Below are positions 1 through 11,450 of a stretch of 64,000 nucleotides of DNA, piece after piece. The notes beneath the pieces are model-generated. The model did no database searches. It was not told the origin of the DNA and saw nothing but the letters and a program-made list of their open reading frames with translations. The position numbers and the translations under genes are program-made. Each line of letters starts with the position of its first letter. Position 1 is the stretch's first letter. The stretch comes from Euonymus europaeus (taxonomy: Eukaryota > Streptophyta > Magnoliopsida > Celastrales > Celastraceae): assembly GCA_963580455.1 (NCBI GenBank), contig OY756963.1, forward strand, positions 17,999,555 to 18,063,554, read 5' to 3'.

Positions 1-34
1 TGAATCTGGACGAATGAATCTAATGTCGAATCGG

Positions 35-36
35 TA

Positions 37-68
<32 letters not shown>
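35..68. repeat. (TA)n microsatellite
   Basis: A run of alternating T and A with a single G interruption near its left end. It is a simple sequence repeat with no visible function and is likely to vary in length between individuals. Confidence 0.9.
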
Positions 69-73
<5 letters not shown>

Positions 74-1411
74 TAAGGCAATATTTAATTTGTATTCATG
101 CCATTTTTAGGGTTCGAAATTAAGTAATTAATTAATTGAGAGCTTTCAATGGAGTTCACACCCCCCACAGCGCAAATGGAATCGAAGCATGAATCACGTA
201 ATTTGGCGCATTGTAATTGTATAGTTGACATTGTGGAAGGGATGACACGTGGCTTCGTTTACTTCCCTGAAATTGCATGGTCCATGCAACCGTTGATGAT
301 GATGAATTGATGGAAATCGTAACCTTCCAATCGCTTTCATAATCATTCTCTGACAGTTTTTTAAAATAATTCCACGTGGCTTGGTTAGAGCACCCACGTG
401 CCTGGATGAGTCTGAGTTGAGATGTTCGTGCGTTTTGATGTTACGGAAGGCACGCGTGAATCTTTAATTCGTACGTGTAATGATGCCAAATTGCCAATAC
501 ACAGAGAGTGGTAGTGGCTCCAATTTTCTTTTTAGAATGACATCTTGGGATTAATATGAATCGGATTTTAATGTTTTCCAGTTTAAGATTTAGAGTTTAA
601 ATTTTAGTGTTTCGTATTTAAAATTAGGAATTTAAGATTTATAATTTAGGATTTAACCTTTTTTCTAAAAATCTACAATATTATAACTTAGTCAACATAA
701 AATCTTAATAACATATTTTAAACCAAGACTCGACATAGTTATGAGAGGGGTTGTAGTAAATAATTGGAGTAGAGTATCTTAGTTAACGGGTGGTTGGTTC
801 ATAGTCACCGGATTGTTAGTGAATTAGCATAATATTATTGGTTCTGGTATACCACACGAACGAACGATTGATGTATAATCGTTATTAATTGTTAGTGAAT
901 TAATAATATTTTATTAATTCTGATACATCACATCAATATCTATACGATATTGTGTGCCGCTATAAAATGCCAATTTACACGAATATGCCGGTGGAGATGA
1001 AGCTACACGAGATACAATGACTATCTCGATTTGGTAAATTGGTATTAATTAATTTGTGATTTTATTCCATCCCGAACCACTGCTGTATATATTCTATGCG
1101 AAGAGAGACAAATAACTTATAGGGGTTGACAATTCAACTCCAAGCCATTTATAGTAAATATTGATCGTATCATAGTTAATTAGGAAAAATAATGTGAGAG
1201 GTAAAATTTTCAATATATGTTTTATTGGGCACATTGTGACATATTTCCATGATGTGGTAAGAAATCAAAATTGAATAAGTTGCGTGTAATCCGTATATAC
1301 GTGTTCGAAAAATTCTGCCCCATACAACTATTTTAAGATTTTTTTAATTTTTTTTCTTCATTTGACATGTAACTGTCATCTTAAACGTTGTATATAAAAT
1401 TAAAATGAATT
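69..1411. other. intergenic, no gene seen
   Basis: No reading frame here resembles a protein; the short frame at 194-397 (-) has no recognisable features. Around 570-660 there is a run of degenerate units of the TTTAGGATTTAAG kind that loosely recall plant telomere repeats, but they are far from exact. A short motif, TTGTTAGTGAATTA, occurs twice (near 807 and 888), suggesting a small local duplication. Confidence 0.6.
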
Positions 1412-1416
1412 GGTGG

Positions 1417-1842
1417 TGATGATGCAGAATTAGGTCCCGTGCTGGGCCCTACTTCGTACACATCGTGGAGGTCCTCCGTAGTCCTCTCGTATCCAGAGGC
1501 TCGAGCAGAGTGTGATCCAACTGGGGATCGAACTCCTTGGTATAAAAATAAATCTCTAAATAACTTTTTGAAATAAAAAAATATCTGATGCAGAATTTTT
1601 CAAACTAAAAAGCTATCCTTTCATTTTTCTTTTGAATTGGAGAAATGGGTGAGACTCAAGTTCGAGATTATATATAATTCAGTTCATTAGTTGAGTTATT
1701 CAAAATTCGAAAAAAGAGGTAAGGAGTTCGATCCCCAGCTGGATCACACTCTGCTCGAGCTTCTGGATACGAGAGGATTACGGAGGACCTCCACGATGTG
1801 TACGAAGTAGGGTCCAGCGCGGGACCTAATTCTACATCATCA
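1417..1842. mobile_element. fold-back element, TG...CA ends, 5-bp TSD
   Basis: Two inverted arms of about 120 bp (roughly 1417-1538 and 1721-1842) are some 95% identical by eye and surround about 180 bp of unrelated AT-rich DNA. The outer ends read TGATGATG and CATCATCA. GGTGG flanks both sides (1412-1416 and 1843-1847), consistent with a 5-bp target-site duplication. The inner part of each arm carries GAGTTCGATCCCC, close to the B box of a tRNA-type RNA polymerase III promoter, so a SINE origin of the arm is possible. There is no coding capacity. The superfamily is not assigned: 5-bp duplications with TG/CA ends are typical of LTR elements, but the arms are inverted. Confidence 0.75.
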
Positions 1843-1847
1843 GGTGG

Positions 1848-2234
1848 TATTTTAATATCATACGATATACGGTGTATATGAGAGTCATTTTTATATAAAA
1901 TTATATTATCTTGAGTTTTTTAAAAATCATTCAGACATGATAACATTATCAAATGATAATTTTATAATATACATGGTCTAATCCCCTCCCATAAAGGGAC
2001 CCAAATTTTCAATTAATCGTTAATCAATTTGAATAAAATTATCACCTTATTTGGGACCCGTCACCTAATTGACAAATTACAAGTCTAGTCCAAATGAACT
2101 ATCGGAATTGTAAAAGAAACAAAAGAGGCACATCAACTCGGGTTCTAGCTTGTTGAAATTGGGGGTTTAGTTTTAATTGAGTTGGAGAGGATTTATATAG
2201 CCTTTTTATTTTGATAGGAAGACCAAGGGGATTG
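1848..2234. other. intergenic, nothing recognised
   Basis: AT-rich sequence between two insertions. I see no coding frame, structured repeat or promoter-like element that can be supported. Confidence 0.5.
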
Positions 2235-2243
2235 GATGATTAT

Positions 2244-3254
2244 GGATGGTGCTAAATAGCCAAATTTTTTATAGCCCAACATTAATCCAAGTCTAAATGG
2301 CATGATTTGTAAGCGTATGACATGTAAAATTAAATTTTGAAAAAATAAAATATCTTATTTGAAAAATCACAGTACATTTTTTTTGTTTTTTTCTTAACAA
2401 AATTTTAAAACACTATCTTTTAAAATATATATTAGATTTCAAAAAAATTTATATATCCAGAATCAACAAGTAAAGAGCTATCCAACAAGATCCATCATTG
2501 ATAGGTTTTATTCAATCATTTTTAATTACGTTGTTTTTTTTTTTGTACTAATATGTGGATTACGTAAGTTCTAGTGTTTATTTATAAATACTGATATGAG
2601 TTCGTTTATCAATTTTCATATTGTAACCTAAACAATGAGTGTTAAACTCTAACGAGAACGAATTCGCTAAACTCTAACGGGCTCGTGTATCGGATTTTCA
2701 TATTGTAACCTAAACAATTAAGTGTTATAAACCCCAAGGGGAACGAATTCGCTAAATCCTAACGGACTCGTGTATCGAATTTTCATGTTGTAACCTAAAA
2801 GGCTCGGATTCATTACTAAAATCTTAAATGTCCCAAATACTAAACAATAGAGTCCTAACTACTAAACCTTAACGGGTTCGAGTACCCAAAATAATTTTAA
2901 TAAAAATGCAAAAAATAACAAATATATATTCTACTATCATAGTGTAATAAAATTTCAGCTCGAAGAGACGGTTTACACATCATATATATGAATTACATTG
3001 TTTTCTAAAAACAATGTAATTGAAAAAACGCAATAAAAACTATTTTTACGTGCTGAGTTCGAATATGTAATTTTTTTCGAAATCTAACATGTATTTTTAG
3101 AGATAAAACGTTTTAAAATTTCGTTTATAAAAAAATAAATAAAAAATGTGCTTAATTGATTTTTTAAAAAGTCGAACATAACCCACCTACATGGAGTGTC
3201 ATATAGACTTGAGTTGAGTTAGGTTACTAAAAGTTGGGTTCTATAACATTTTTG
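2244..3254. mobile_element. non-autonomous Mutator-like element, copy 1
   Basis: A 1.0-kb element flanked by the 9-bp direct repeat GATGATTAT (2235-2243 and 3255-3263). Nine-base duplications are typical of the Mutator superfamily. The ends are imperfect inverted repeats of about 60 bp containing motifs of the form AACCCAAGT(T/C)TACATGACA. A second member lies at 29381-30565 with the same ends and its own 9-bp duplication (AATTGAAAT), which fixes the boundaries independently. The interior has roughly 95-bp units built on 'taacctaaacaa...gaacgaattcgctaaa...aacgg.ctcgtgtatcg', repeated two to three times. No transposase frame is present, so it would have been mobilised in trans. Confidence 0.85.
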
Positions 3255-3263
3255 GATGATTAT

Positions 3264-3630
3264 TGAAGACACCTACTTATTTGTTACCCCATCAAAATCT
3301 TGATGTTTCTATTATGGGTGGTAGTAGAGGTATTTTTTCTCTATATTCTAAATATTAAAAAATAGAGATAATTTTTGGAGAAAAAATAAGTAGAATAGAG
3401 GTGGTAAAATGTGCAGTAAGAATTTGGGTTAATAAAAACACGTGATCACCAAAGGATGACTCATATTTCATTTTCATCACTCAAAGATCACACGTTTTAA
3501 TTCAATAACCCAAAGTTTGAAACTATTGCAGTTTGATCATTTAGAAAGTTTTCTCAAATATTAAAATATTGGACTCACATTAGAAGATAATTAATGAGTT
3601 CAACAAATTCATTGATTAATGAGCCTATTT
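3264..3630. other. intergenic, nothing recognised
   Basis: AT-rich spacer between the Mutator-like element and the minisatellite. No coding frame is seen. Confidence 0.5.
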
Positions 3631-4170
3631 TTCCACAAAATTTTATGATTCAAAGGTAATCATATAAATTCAGAAGAAAATCTATATGGTTCAGAGGAAA
3701 TCTATATGGTTTCAAATGGGATCCAGATGATTCAAAGGGAATCACATAATGTCAAAGGAAATCACATGATTTTAGAAGAAATCTAATATGTTTAGGGGAT
3801 TTCACATGGTTTAAGAGGAAATCACATGTTTGAAGCTCATTTGGCAGTCTAGTGTGATTACACAGAGGATATCTTACATGATTTCTATGAATGAACTATA
3901 ATAAACTCAAAAAATTCACAAAATTTTATGATTCAAAGATAATCACGTCGTTTTAGAGGAACTCTATATGGTTTAGAGGAAATCTATAGTTTCAAATGGG
4001 ATCTTAACCATCACATAATTTAAAAGAAAATCACATTGTTTTAGAGGAAATCTTATAGATTCAGAGGATTTCACATGATTTTAGAGAAAATAACAAATTT
4101 AAGGCTCATTTGGCAGGTGGTGTGACTACACAGAGGATATCTTACATTAATTCTATGAATGAATAATAAT
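3631..4170. repeat. degenerate minisatellite, two ~283-bp super-units
   Basis: The sequence is built from loosely conserved 20-28-bp units of the kind 'atcacatgatttagaggaa'. A higher-order direct repeat is clear. The block from about 3634 (CACAAAATTTTATGATTCAA, through 'ctcatttggcag' and 'acacagaggatatcttaca') restarts near 3917 with an offset of about 283 bp and ends near 4165. No open frame spans it. It is probably an old tandem duplication of a minisatellite. Confidence 0.8.
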
Positions 4171-4283
4171 CGACTAAGAAAATCCCATAAATTGAAACCA
4201 TAATAACATCTAATATCTGAAACCATATGACCTAAACAGAAATTCATTTTGGTCCTTAAATCTCTTAAATGCATATTTTCTAA

Positions 4284-4560
4284 AGAGCAACTCCAATAGC
4301 GCTTGAAAGTAATGACATTAGAAATTTTGAAATGTGCATAGATAATGATAAAAAAAGATAATATGTAAAAATTGTATTAAAAGACGTATTTTGGAGTGGA
4401 AAAAAATAATAAGAAAGAAAATATGTACATAGTGAAAAAATTATATTAGAATACGTATTTTGATGATACAAATAAATATGTAATTTGATTTTTTATGTAA
4501 TAAATGTGAGACTGAATTGAAATATTTAGAGAGTGTTTTGAAGAGCCAGCGCTGAAGTTT
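4284..4560. mobile_element. degenerate MITE related to the 57.5-58.5 kb family
   Basis: It begins AGAGCAACTCCAATAG, the type of inverted terminus seen in many plant MITEs and in the element at 57469. The interior (near 4450-4530) shares the pattern 'ttgatgatacaaataaatatgtaa...taataaatgtgagac' with the repeats at 57.8-58.4 kb. I cannot find a clean right end or target duplication, so this is a decayed or truncated copy. Confidence 0.45.
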
Positions 4561-4988
4561 AAGTTGCAAAGGTATATTCACGACGAAATCCTTTGTTTGT
4601 AGCACGTTTACAGTTGCGAAATCCTCTTCCGATCTTCTGTCTTGGGTAGAATTCAACGAACAAAATGTAATGTTTCGATTTTTGCTCCGTCAAAGTCCAG
4701 TTTGATGCTTTATTTTTTGTTTGTATTCGTTTTTTGCTTTTGATTTGGGGAAGGAAGATGGTCTGAGTTTCTTGAAATAAGGGTAATTTTGAATATAAAT
4801 TTTTGAAGGATTTTTTTGAATATTGAAAAGTTTGAACTAATGGAATACACGATGTCGCAGGTTATATTGGTAATAAATTGCCCTCCATTCTTTGTCCAGA
4901 TACCCAACTCACCTCAACTCGTCATTAGGCAATTGTGCACAGGTTTTTCTTCGATCACTTCCTTGACATCTCCAATTCCAATTCTCAA

Positions 4989-6407
4989 ATGGAGATTGCA
5001 GGCGCCTGTCTGCTCCTCTCTCTCCTTTTCAACCTTTCCCCGTTTGCGCTGGCCTCCTTCTCTCCCATCGACAATTACCTCATCGATTGCGGCTCCACAG
5101 TGGGCTCCACCGTCTACACTCGCCGCTTCTCTGCCGATGCCTCCGACTCGCCATTCCTGTCGGGTACGTGTTCAATTCCACTCACCGTTCAAAATCCCAG
5201 CCCTGACTCGCCCAATATCTACCGCACGGCGCGAGTCTTCACCAGACCAGCAAAGTACTTGTTCCCTATCCGCGATCGAGGGACTCACATGGTACGCCTC
5301 CACTTTCACGGCTTTAGTTCTCCAAAATTTGTTTCCCGGGATGCTCAATTTCATGTTGTGGTCAATGAATATGTTGTCTTGAGCAATTTTAGTGATCGTA
5401 ATGATACGAACCCTAGGATTGTGGAGTATTTAATTTGGGTAGACTCTGACATGCTCGTGATTTCGTTTATACCAACGATAAAGTCAAAATATGCTTATGT
5501 TAATGCCATCGAGGTAATATCTGCGCCCAAGGATTTAGTTGCAGATACAGCTCAGGTAGTGAAAACATCACATGCTGTGGATGGTTATCGTGTTGAGATG
5601 ATTGACGGGCTAACTAAGGTAGCATTGGAAACTGTGTATAGGATCAATGTAGGAGGCACCATGTTGACTCCCTTTAACGATACTCTGTGGAGGACTTGGG
5701 TTCCTGATGGTGAATTTTTCAGATCAAGTGATGTGTCAAAACTAGTTTATTTTAGTGGTCCAATTAGGTATCAAATTGGAGGGGCAAGTCGTGAAGTTGG
5801 TCCTGATTTTGTGTACAAGACTGCAAGAGTGATTAGTAGCACAAACGCTTCGATTTTGAATAAGAATATGACATGGGAGTTTCCAGTGGTTCAGGGATAC
5901 AAGTATCTCTTGAGGTTGCATTTCTGTGATATTGCCAGTATTTCGCTTAATTTGATGTACTTCAATGTGTATGTTAATGGGTATTTGGCATATTACAATT
6001 TGGATCTTTCATATGTTACAAATGGGATGTTGGCTGCTCCATTCTATGTGGATTTTGTAGTCGACGGTTATAGATTGGGAATTCTTACTCTTAGTGTTGG
6101 ACCGTCAAATACGAGCATGGCATATGCTGTTGAAGGTATTTTAAATGGGGTGGAGCTCATGAAAATGAACAATTCAATGGGTAGTCTTGATGGAGAGCTC
6201 TTTGCCAAGTTGATCCTTAAGAGCTGGTCAAGAGGCAATATTGGCCTTTTGGTTCCTTTGGTTGCTGTTTTATGTCTTCTTCTGAGTATATCCTTGCTTG
6301 TGCAAAGGAGGAGAGTCGGTCTGAGGGACTCTGTGGCTTGGTCAAAATTGCCTCTTGATGTCCCTGAAGTTAATTCAAAGCAGCAGCAGTTTTCAGCTAA
6401 AGTATAA
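4989..6407 (+). CDS. kinase-less CrRLK1L-type malectin receptor-like protein
   Basis: A single-exon gene for 472 residues. The ATG at 4989 is preferred over an in-frame ATG at 4935 because it opens directly into a signal peptide (residues 1 to about 22, cleavage near FALA/SFSP). Two malectin-like domains follow (about 25-190 and 205-395), with the family openings 'YLIDCGS' and 'YRINVGG' and the closing signature 'GILNGVELMKMNNSMGSLDG'. A membrane helix lies at about 417-440, followed by RRR and only about 30 cytoplasmic residues. CrRLK1L receptors (FERONIA/THESEUS type) normally continue into a kinase domain of about 300 residues. Here TAA ends the frame and I find no kinase code in the next kilobase. 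Known malectin receptors bind cell-wall pectin or RALF-peptide complexes; for this protein that is inference. It converges on the glycosyltransferase gene at 7442-9030. It may be a genuine receptor-like protein or a truncated allele. Confidence 0.88.
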   Translation: MEIAGACLLLSLLFNLSPFALASFSPIDNYLIDCGSTVGSTVYTRRFSADASDSPFLSGTCSIPLTVQNPSPDSPNIYRTARVFTRPAKYLFPIRDRGTHMVRLHFHGFSSPKFVSRDAQFHVVVNEYVVLSNFSDRNDTNPRIVEYLIWVDSDMLVISFIPTIKSKYAYVNAIEVISAPKDLVADTAQVVKTSHAVDGYRVEMIDGLTKVALETVYRINVGGTMLTPFNDTLWRTWVPDGEFFRSSDVSKLVYFSGPIRYQIGGASREVGPDFVYKTARVISSTNASILNKNMTWEFPVVQGYKYLLRLHFCDIASISLNLMYFNVYVNGYLAYYNLDLSYVTNGMLAAPFYVDFVVDGYRLGILTLSVGPSNTSMAYAVEGILNGVELMKMNNSMGSLDGELFAKLILKSWSRGNIGLLVPLVAVLCLLLSISLLVQRRRVGLRDSVAWSKLPLDVPEVNSKQQQFSAKV

Positions 6408-7441
6408 TTTTTTTTCTTTAAATATGTGTAATCTGAAGATCTAAGTTGAAATACATCACTGATTTGTAATTTACAACATGGGTTTGTTTGATTTTGAAAC
6501 CTTTATGGGCATTGTATGTTGTACGTATTGGCAATATAATTTATTGTTTTTTCATAGGCTGACTATCTACTTCTGGAGATTTCCTCAATTATATTGGAGC
6601 TTCTGTGTTAATGTCCATTACATACTTGTACTGTATAAACCTACCTTTGTTCTGAGTATTGTTCGCGGGATCGATGACATAAAGTAAATATGTGATCTCA
6701 ATCAAGTGAGGTCGGAGTTACAATGAGATTATTCCTTGCATTGCTTGTTATTATTTGGACTCGCAATTGTGTATTCTATCCCATGACACATTCTTTTTTG
6801 TAGTTTTGGATGTTCTTGAATTCTTAGCAATGGAAGTAGTTTTTCCTCTTTTCTCTAAATTTGTCCTCTTTTTTTTTTTATGAATGTCCATTGATTTATG
6901 GGATGCTTATATATCATTAGATTTAATATGCATCTTGTGATTATATAAAAGCTCATTGTGCTGAGTTGTTCATGATTGTGGTTTTGAAGAGTTCACAATA
7001 CAATCCAACTGTGTAGCTGAAGTTAATATATTATACAAACTAGTCATCAATCCAATTCACACTATTGAGTCTTGAAACATTTTGATTGTCGACTTCAGCA
7101 AAGCTGAATGAGAAATTTTTATTTAGAGAGAAAACTGTTGCATTTTTGTATAGGATGAAGAACAAGAAGTGGGTGTCTATATATATATATATAATAAATT
7201 CAAAATAATTGAGTTGAAGCCATTGACATCCTGAACGTAAAACAATGAAAACAAATGAAAGAACGAAATACCTATCATCTGTGCACTCCAATGATCTCAT
7301 TTTCTCTGCACTCACCTACGTCAACGACTAAGGTGTCTTTCCTTTCTGTAGGCAATACCCTGCAACAGTTTCTTCTTCGATGCTTCTGTTAAAAGAAGAG
7401 AGACACACACTTCAATTAAAAATCAGAATTTTTTTAAATTC
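6408..7441. other. convergent intergenic region, 3' UTRs
   Basis: Spacer between two convergent genes. It should hold the 3' UTR of the malectin gene and, at the right, that of the glycosyltransferase. There is a (TA)n run near 7180-7195. I looked for a displaced kinase domain and saw none. The short frame at 6478-6687 has no recognisable content. Confidence 0.55.
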
Positions 7442-9030
7442 TCAGAAAGAAATTAACTTCTTCATCATCATCACCTTGTCCCAAAGAGATGGGTTCGGCT
7501 TCTTATAAACCTCCACTCGAACTATTTGAGAAGGATTAGCTACTTTCTTCCACTTACACCGCCGATTAGCTACTCCACTCCTAACATACTCACTGACAGT
7601 CTCGTTTATCTTTGCATTATACACTGCATTCGTCATGTAATAGATGAACGGTGATCGACACTGATTCTGAGGAGCATCGCGAGTATTGAATGCAAAACCG
7701 GTGTAGCCAGCCTTTCGATGCCAATTGTCGAATGTTCTTGCGGGTTTTTCCATCTCTGGAGGCAATACTATTCCTCCAATTATCTGAACTGCATAGCCCC
7801 AGGAGACAGATATCGTCCAAGTTCGAGACTTGTCATAGCAAATTGATTGTTGGAGCAGGGCAGCCGAGTCAAGCTTCATTGGGATCTTTAGCCGTTTTAA
7901 GGCTATGACCTGGTCTCTGTCCACGTTGGGGAAGATTGGGTTGATTATGTCCAGATGGTGAAGAGACACAAGAGGGGCGACTGGATGCGCTGCGAGTAGC
8001 CCGAGTGCGTTGCCAAACACATCTAACTGAGAAAACATAAACCCACCCATGAAGTTTACAAATTCTTCCAAAAAGAAAAGCTAAAACGAAAAACAAAACA
8101 TTAATGTGGATGTAGAAGAAATAAAAAAAAAATATTAACCTGGTGAAATCCAGGTTCTTTGGTGAGAGGAACACCAAGCTCAGACATACAAGCATGGAGA
8201 CGATCATCGGAGCCAAACAAAGCCGCGTACCTCCTAATACATTTATCTTGCATTTTAGCCAAAGCTTTCGCTAATGGGTAACTTATAGCAACACCAGCAC
8301 CACCATAAGCCATGCCACTCGAGAATTCCTTTACGTTCTGCAAGTGACTCTCTGATGTAATCCCTATATAATGATACTGATTGTGATCATACTCATCCAA
8401 TACCCTAATCAAATTATCAACAACCAAAAATGTATCATCATCACACATCATAAACCACCTCACATCCTTCATTCCTAATCTAAATGTCTCAGAAACTATC
8501 CTTGATAGTCTTATCGCAGACCGATCACCTTTCGGGTGCTTGTACTTGAATTTCGACGTGTCGCTCGAGATTTTCAATTGAGGCAGTAGTTTCTCATCTT
8601 GTACACTGATTCCAACAGGCTTATCTAACCAAACTGCACCCCGCATCTCGCCCGGACTCCACCATGCCTTGATGAACTTCTGTCTCCTATCCCAAGTTTT
8701 AGCTGAGGCCGCAATACAAAACACTACCTGGTGAACTTTTGTCTTGTTATTGTGGCAGTTGTTCTTGTATGAGGTTGACGTGTCGTTTGGGGTTGGATTT
8801 GATGGAGATGGTGGCGGCGGCGGCAACAGGACTAGTTGTTCATCAGATATGTGATGATCAAAGGTTGTCAAAGGATATTGTATAGCACTTGGTAGTCTCG
8901 GTTTTGAAGAATTTAAAATTTTAAGCGAGGAAAACAGGTAGAAAATAGTGATTAAAAATAGCACACACACTATCAACTTGGAAAAGGCATGGTTTTTCAT
9001 ATTCTCTGAAACTTTTGGTTGAAGCCTCAT
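7442..9030 (-). CDS. GT31 family DUF604 glycosyltransferase (fringe-like)
   Basis: Two exons, 8140-9030 and 7442-8026, joined across a 113-bp intron (CAG|GTTAAT at the donor, TTCTCAG at the acceptor) in phase 0, giving 491 residues. It is a type II membrane protein: a short cytoplasmic tail, a signal anchor at about residues 18-36, a Pro/Ser-rich stem with a run of prolines near 70-75, then the catalytic domain. The metal-binding DxD is DDD at 197-199 within 'RWFMMCDDDTF', and 'AYGGAGVAIS' (241-250) is the family glycine motif. These features match plant DUF604 proteins, which belong to the beta-1,3-galactosyltransferase/fringe clan and are expected in the Golgi. Donor and acceptor sugars cannot be told from sequence. 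The length is normal and the gene looks intact. Confidence 0.9.
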
Positions 9031-10936
9031 TGTTGATGTTTAGGGTTCAAAGTCTGGAATAAAAAGAATGGCCCTTCAGTACTTTCCTTGGGTGGTGGGA
9101 TAAGAACTGAAGACTGGAATATCGGATGGGGAAGAAGACTATGAAAATCAAAGAGGATTACTTGGAAGGAGCGAGATCTAGCAAATCTTACGTGAGTGCG
9201 CTTCTCTTCTCCTATTCTAAGTCCCACTGGAAAGCCCACCTCACCCTTAATTCCTTTCTGAAGGGTCCTTGTTCAGAAACCAGAAACCAGTAGGAAGATA
9301 TCAACTCTCTGTCAGCAAGGTTTCCAAGCCACCCCAGGCTTACGATAATTCGTTTCGTTGTGTTTTGAAGACACTTAAATTAGATTATATATATCGAAAA
9401 ACTTGGTGTTTGTTCTATTATGAACAAACAGAGAAATATAAGGAAACACAGTTGCAGTGTCATTGATAAACACAATAGATGCTCGGATAGATATAATCAT
9501 ACAAGTTGGTTAGGAGTGACCTACTTATAAATTACCAAACTCTTCAACAAACACAGATTTTTAATCAACGTTAACCACGATATCCCTTCCAATAAATCTC
9601 GTGCGGGATCCCGCGCTTGAGCATATATATAATTCATCGTAAAATTAATTTATTATATTAAGTGGTGTACCGAATTCTGTAATTAAAAACATTTAAGATG
9701 ATAAGAATAAATAAGATATTTTGGAAATTTGAAAAGTGCACTATTTAAGAACATAAATAGATAAAAGAATTGGTTGTACACAGTTCATCGCCTACTCCTT
9801 TTTGGAATCTATTTCGTTCAACTAAACAATTTAAAATTCATAGGTTAATGATAGTTCTTAATTTTTTTTTCACTCAAGATAAAATTTGAAAATTTAGTGG
9901 AAGAAATTAAAACCGTACGAGTAATGATAGTTTTCGATAGATCCATTAAGATAATTAAAAATTAAATCAACAAATTTAGTATAAAGTTAGTTTACTGGGT
10001 TGTTTTGCTACATGATTCTACTAAGAATCATATGTATTTTAAAGAACTTTTGGGTTGATCACAACCTTTTCTCACTAATTAAGATTATACTATTAATTGA
10101 TTCTTCAAACCATATTTTTCATGTCATCTTAAATACTATTTTCCATGATCTTTCAGCATATACTAGCGCCCCTAGCTAGTCATCATCTTGAAACAAGGCT
10201 ATTGTGAAAGATTTGGTGGAATTATCTATAATTAAGAGCAGTTTATGAATATTAAATATGTACGTAACACCTCACAATGTTCCTCCATTGCAGTACCTGA
10301 CATTTCTCAAAGTTACGTTTGTCATCCTCTTTCGGACTGTTTGGTGCTTTCATGGAGCAAATTGACTTCTCTAATCTAGTAAGAAGATCAATGTTAAACC
10401 TAGGGATGATATTAGGTCAAGCTGAGCCGAACTTTGACAAGATTGATAAGTTGTTTTACTAGGAGGCTTGAGCTAGATAGGACCTCAAAAAACTGAGCTT
10501 GGACTCAGCTCGTGAAAAGATTAGAAGCCTAGCTTGGTCTGTTGAAACTCGAGCTCATTGGAGGCCTAAATTCGTATAGAAACTAATTTTTTTTAATTAT
10601 TATTTTTAGATTTTTTAAAATCATATATAAAATGATGAAAATGTCATTATTTTATTGATCATTTTCATGTGCGGAATATTATTGAAAAAATACACGTCAT
10701 TAATTAATGGCCATATTAGCATGAAATAGACGAAAAAATGACATAAATAATTAACGTGACAAGTAGAATGATTTTTTTAACCTTTTTTGAAAATATTGGC
10801 TAAACGTTACTTTAACCTTTTTTAACTTCTACCTACTCTTTTCTTAAAAAAAAAAAAAACCTTCTACCTACTCAACGGTTCTGCTTTGTCCACATGATTA
10901 TACGGATAGAAATGGGAAACCGCATCCATTCTTCGG
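9031..10936. other. intergenic, upstream of the GT31 gene
   Basis: The first few hundred bases upstream of 9030 should carry the GT31 promoter and 5' UTR; no element can be assigned with confidence. At 10395-10570 there is a stretch of 'aagctgagccgaa...tgagcttggactcagctcg...ctcgagctcattgg', a Leu/Glu-like GAGCT-rich motif common in plant dispersed repeats, without clear ends. No coding frame is seen. Confidence 0.5.
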
Positions 10937-11450
10937 GCCGTTTGGAAGACAATTTGGATTTTAGCATATATTTTAGCTTATATGTTGGTAGTGTATATGC
11001 TGTTTAAGATGCAGACATTTATACTGTTTCAAATGCTGTGGGTGTTTGGCTCAATTTTTCTGATAACATAAATGTTATTCCAAATGCTGTGGCTAATTAC
11101 ATACAGGGGTATTAACAGAAATTCAAAAACAATAAGATTAATATATTTTTTATATAAACATTTTTAATAATATTAAAAAAATTCTAACATTTAAATATTT
11201 TTAATAATATTAAAAAATTTCTAACATTTATTTTAATAATATTAACATTTTTTCAAAAATAATAAATCTAAATATAATAAGAGCCACTTTGGCCATTAAA
11301 CGAAAATAGTTGGGACATTTAAGACATTTCATTAGTGAAATGCTAAATGATTTTTTAAATGCTACAAAAACAAGCATTTAAAAAATTGCTCAAATATGCT
11401 AAATTTTATACTACATGCTAAATTGTTGTTTAGTTGTGATTTTATTCATG
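10937..11450. mobile_element. possible Harbinger-type MITE
   Basis: It begins GGGCCGTTTGGAAGAC and contains repeated 'agcatatat.ttagc' and 'tgctaaatt' motifs like the termini of the Harbinger elements at 21512 and 63595. The right side near 11390-11430 carries the inverted form (catgctaaattgttgtttag). No convincing terminal match or 3-bp duplication was found, so the boundaries are approximate. Confidence 0.35.

Noticed and set aside
570..660. Interstitial telomere repeats
   Set aside because: The units only loosely resemble TTTAGGG and no two adjacent exact units exist.
1717..1740. tRNA gene suggested by the B-box-like GAGTTCGATCCCC
   Set aside because: No matching A box, acceptor stem or cloverleaf could be built; it is kept only as a hint of SINE ancestry.
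3631..4170. CRISPR-like array
   Set aside because: Units are variable in both sequence and spacing with no conserved repeat/unique spacer pattern, and this is plant nuclear DNA.
4816..5382. 188-codon plus frame overlapping the malectin gene start
   Set aside because: It is out of frame with the malectin protein, low-complexity Ser/Pro/Leu, and has no family features.
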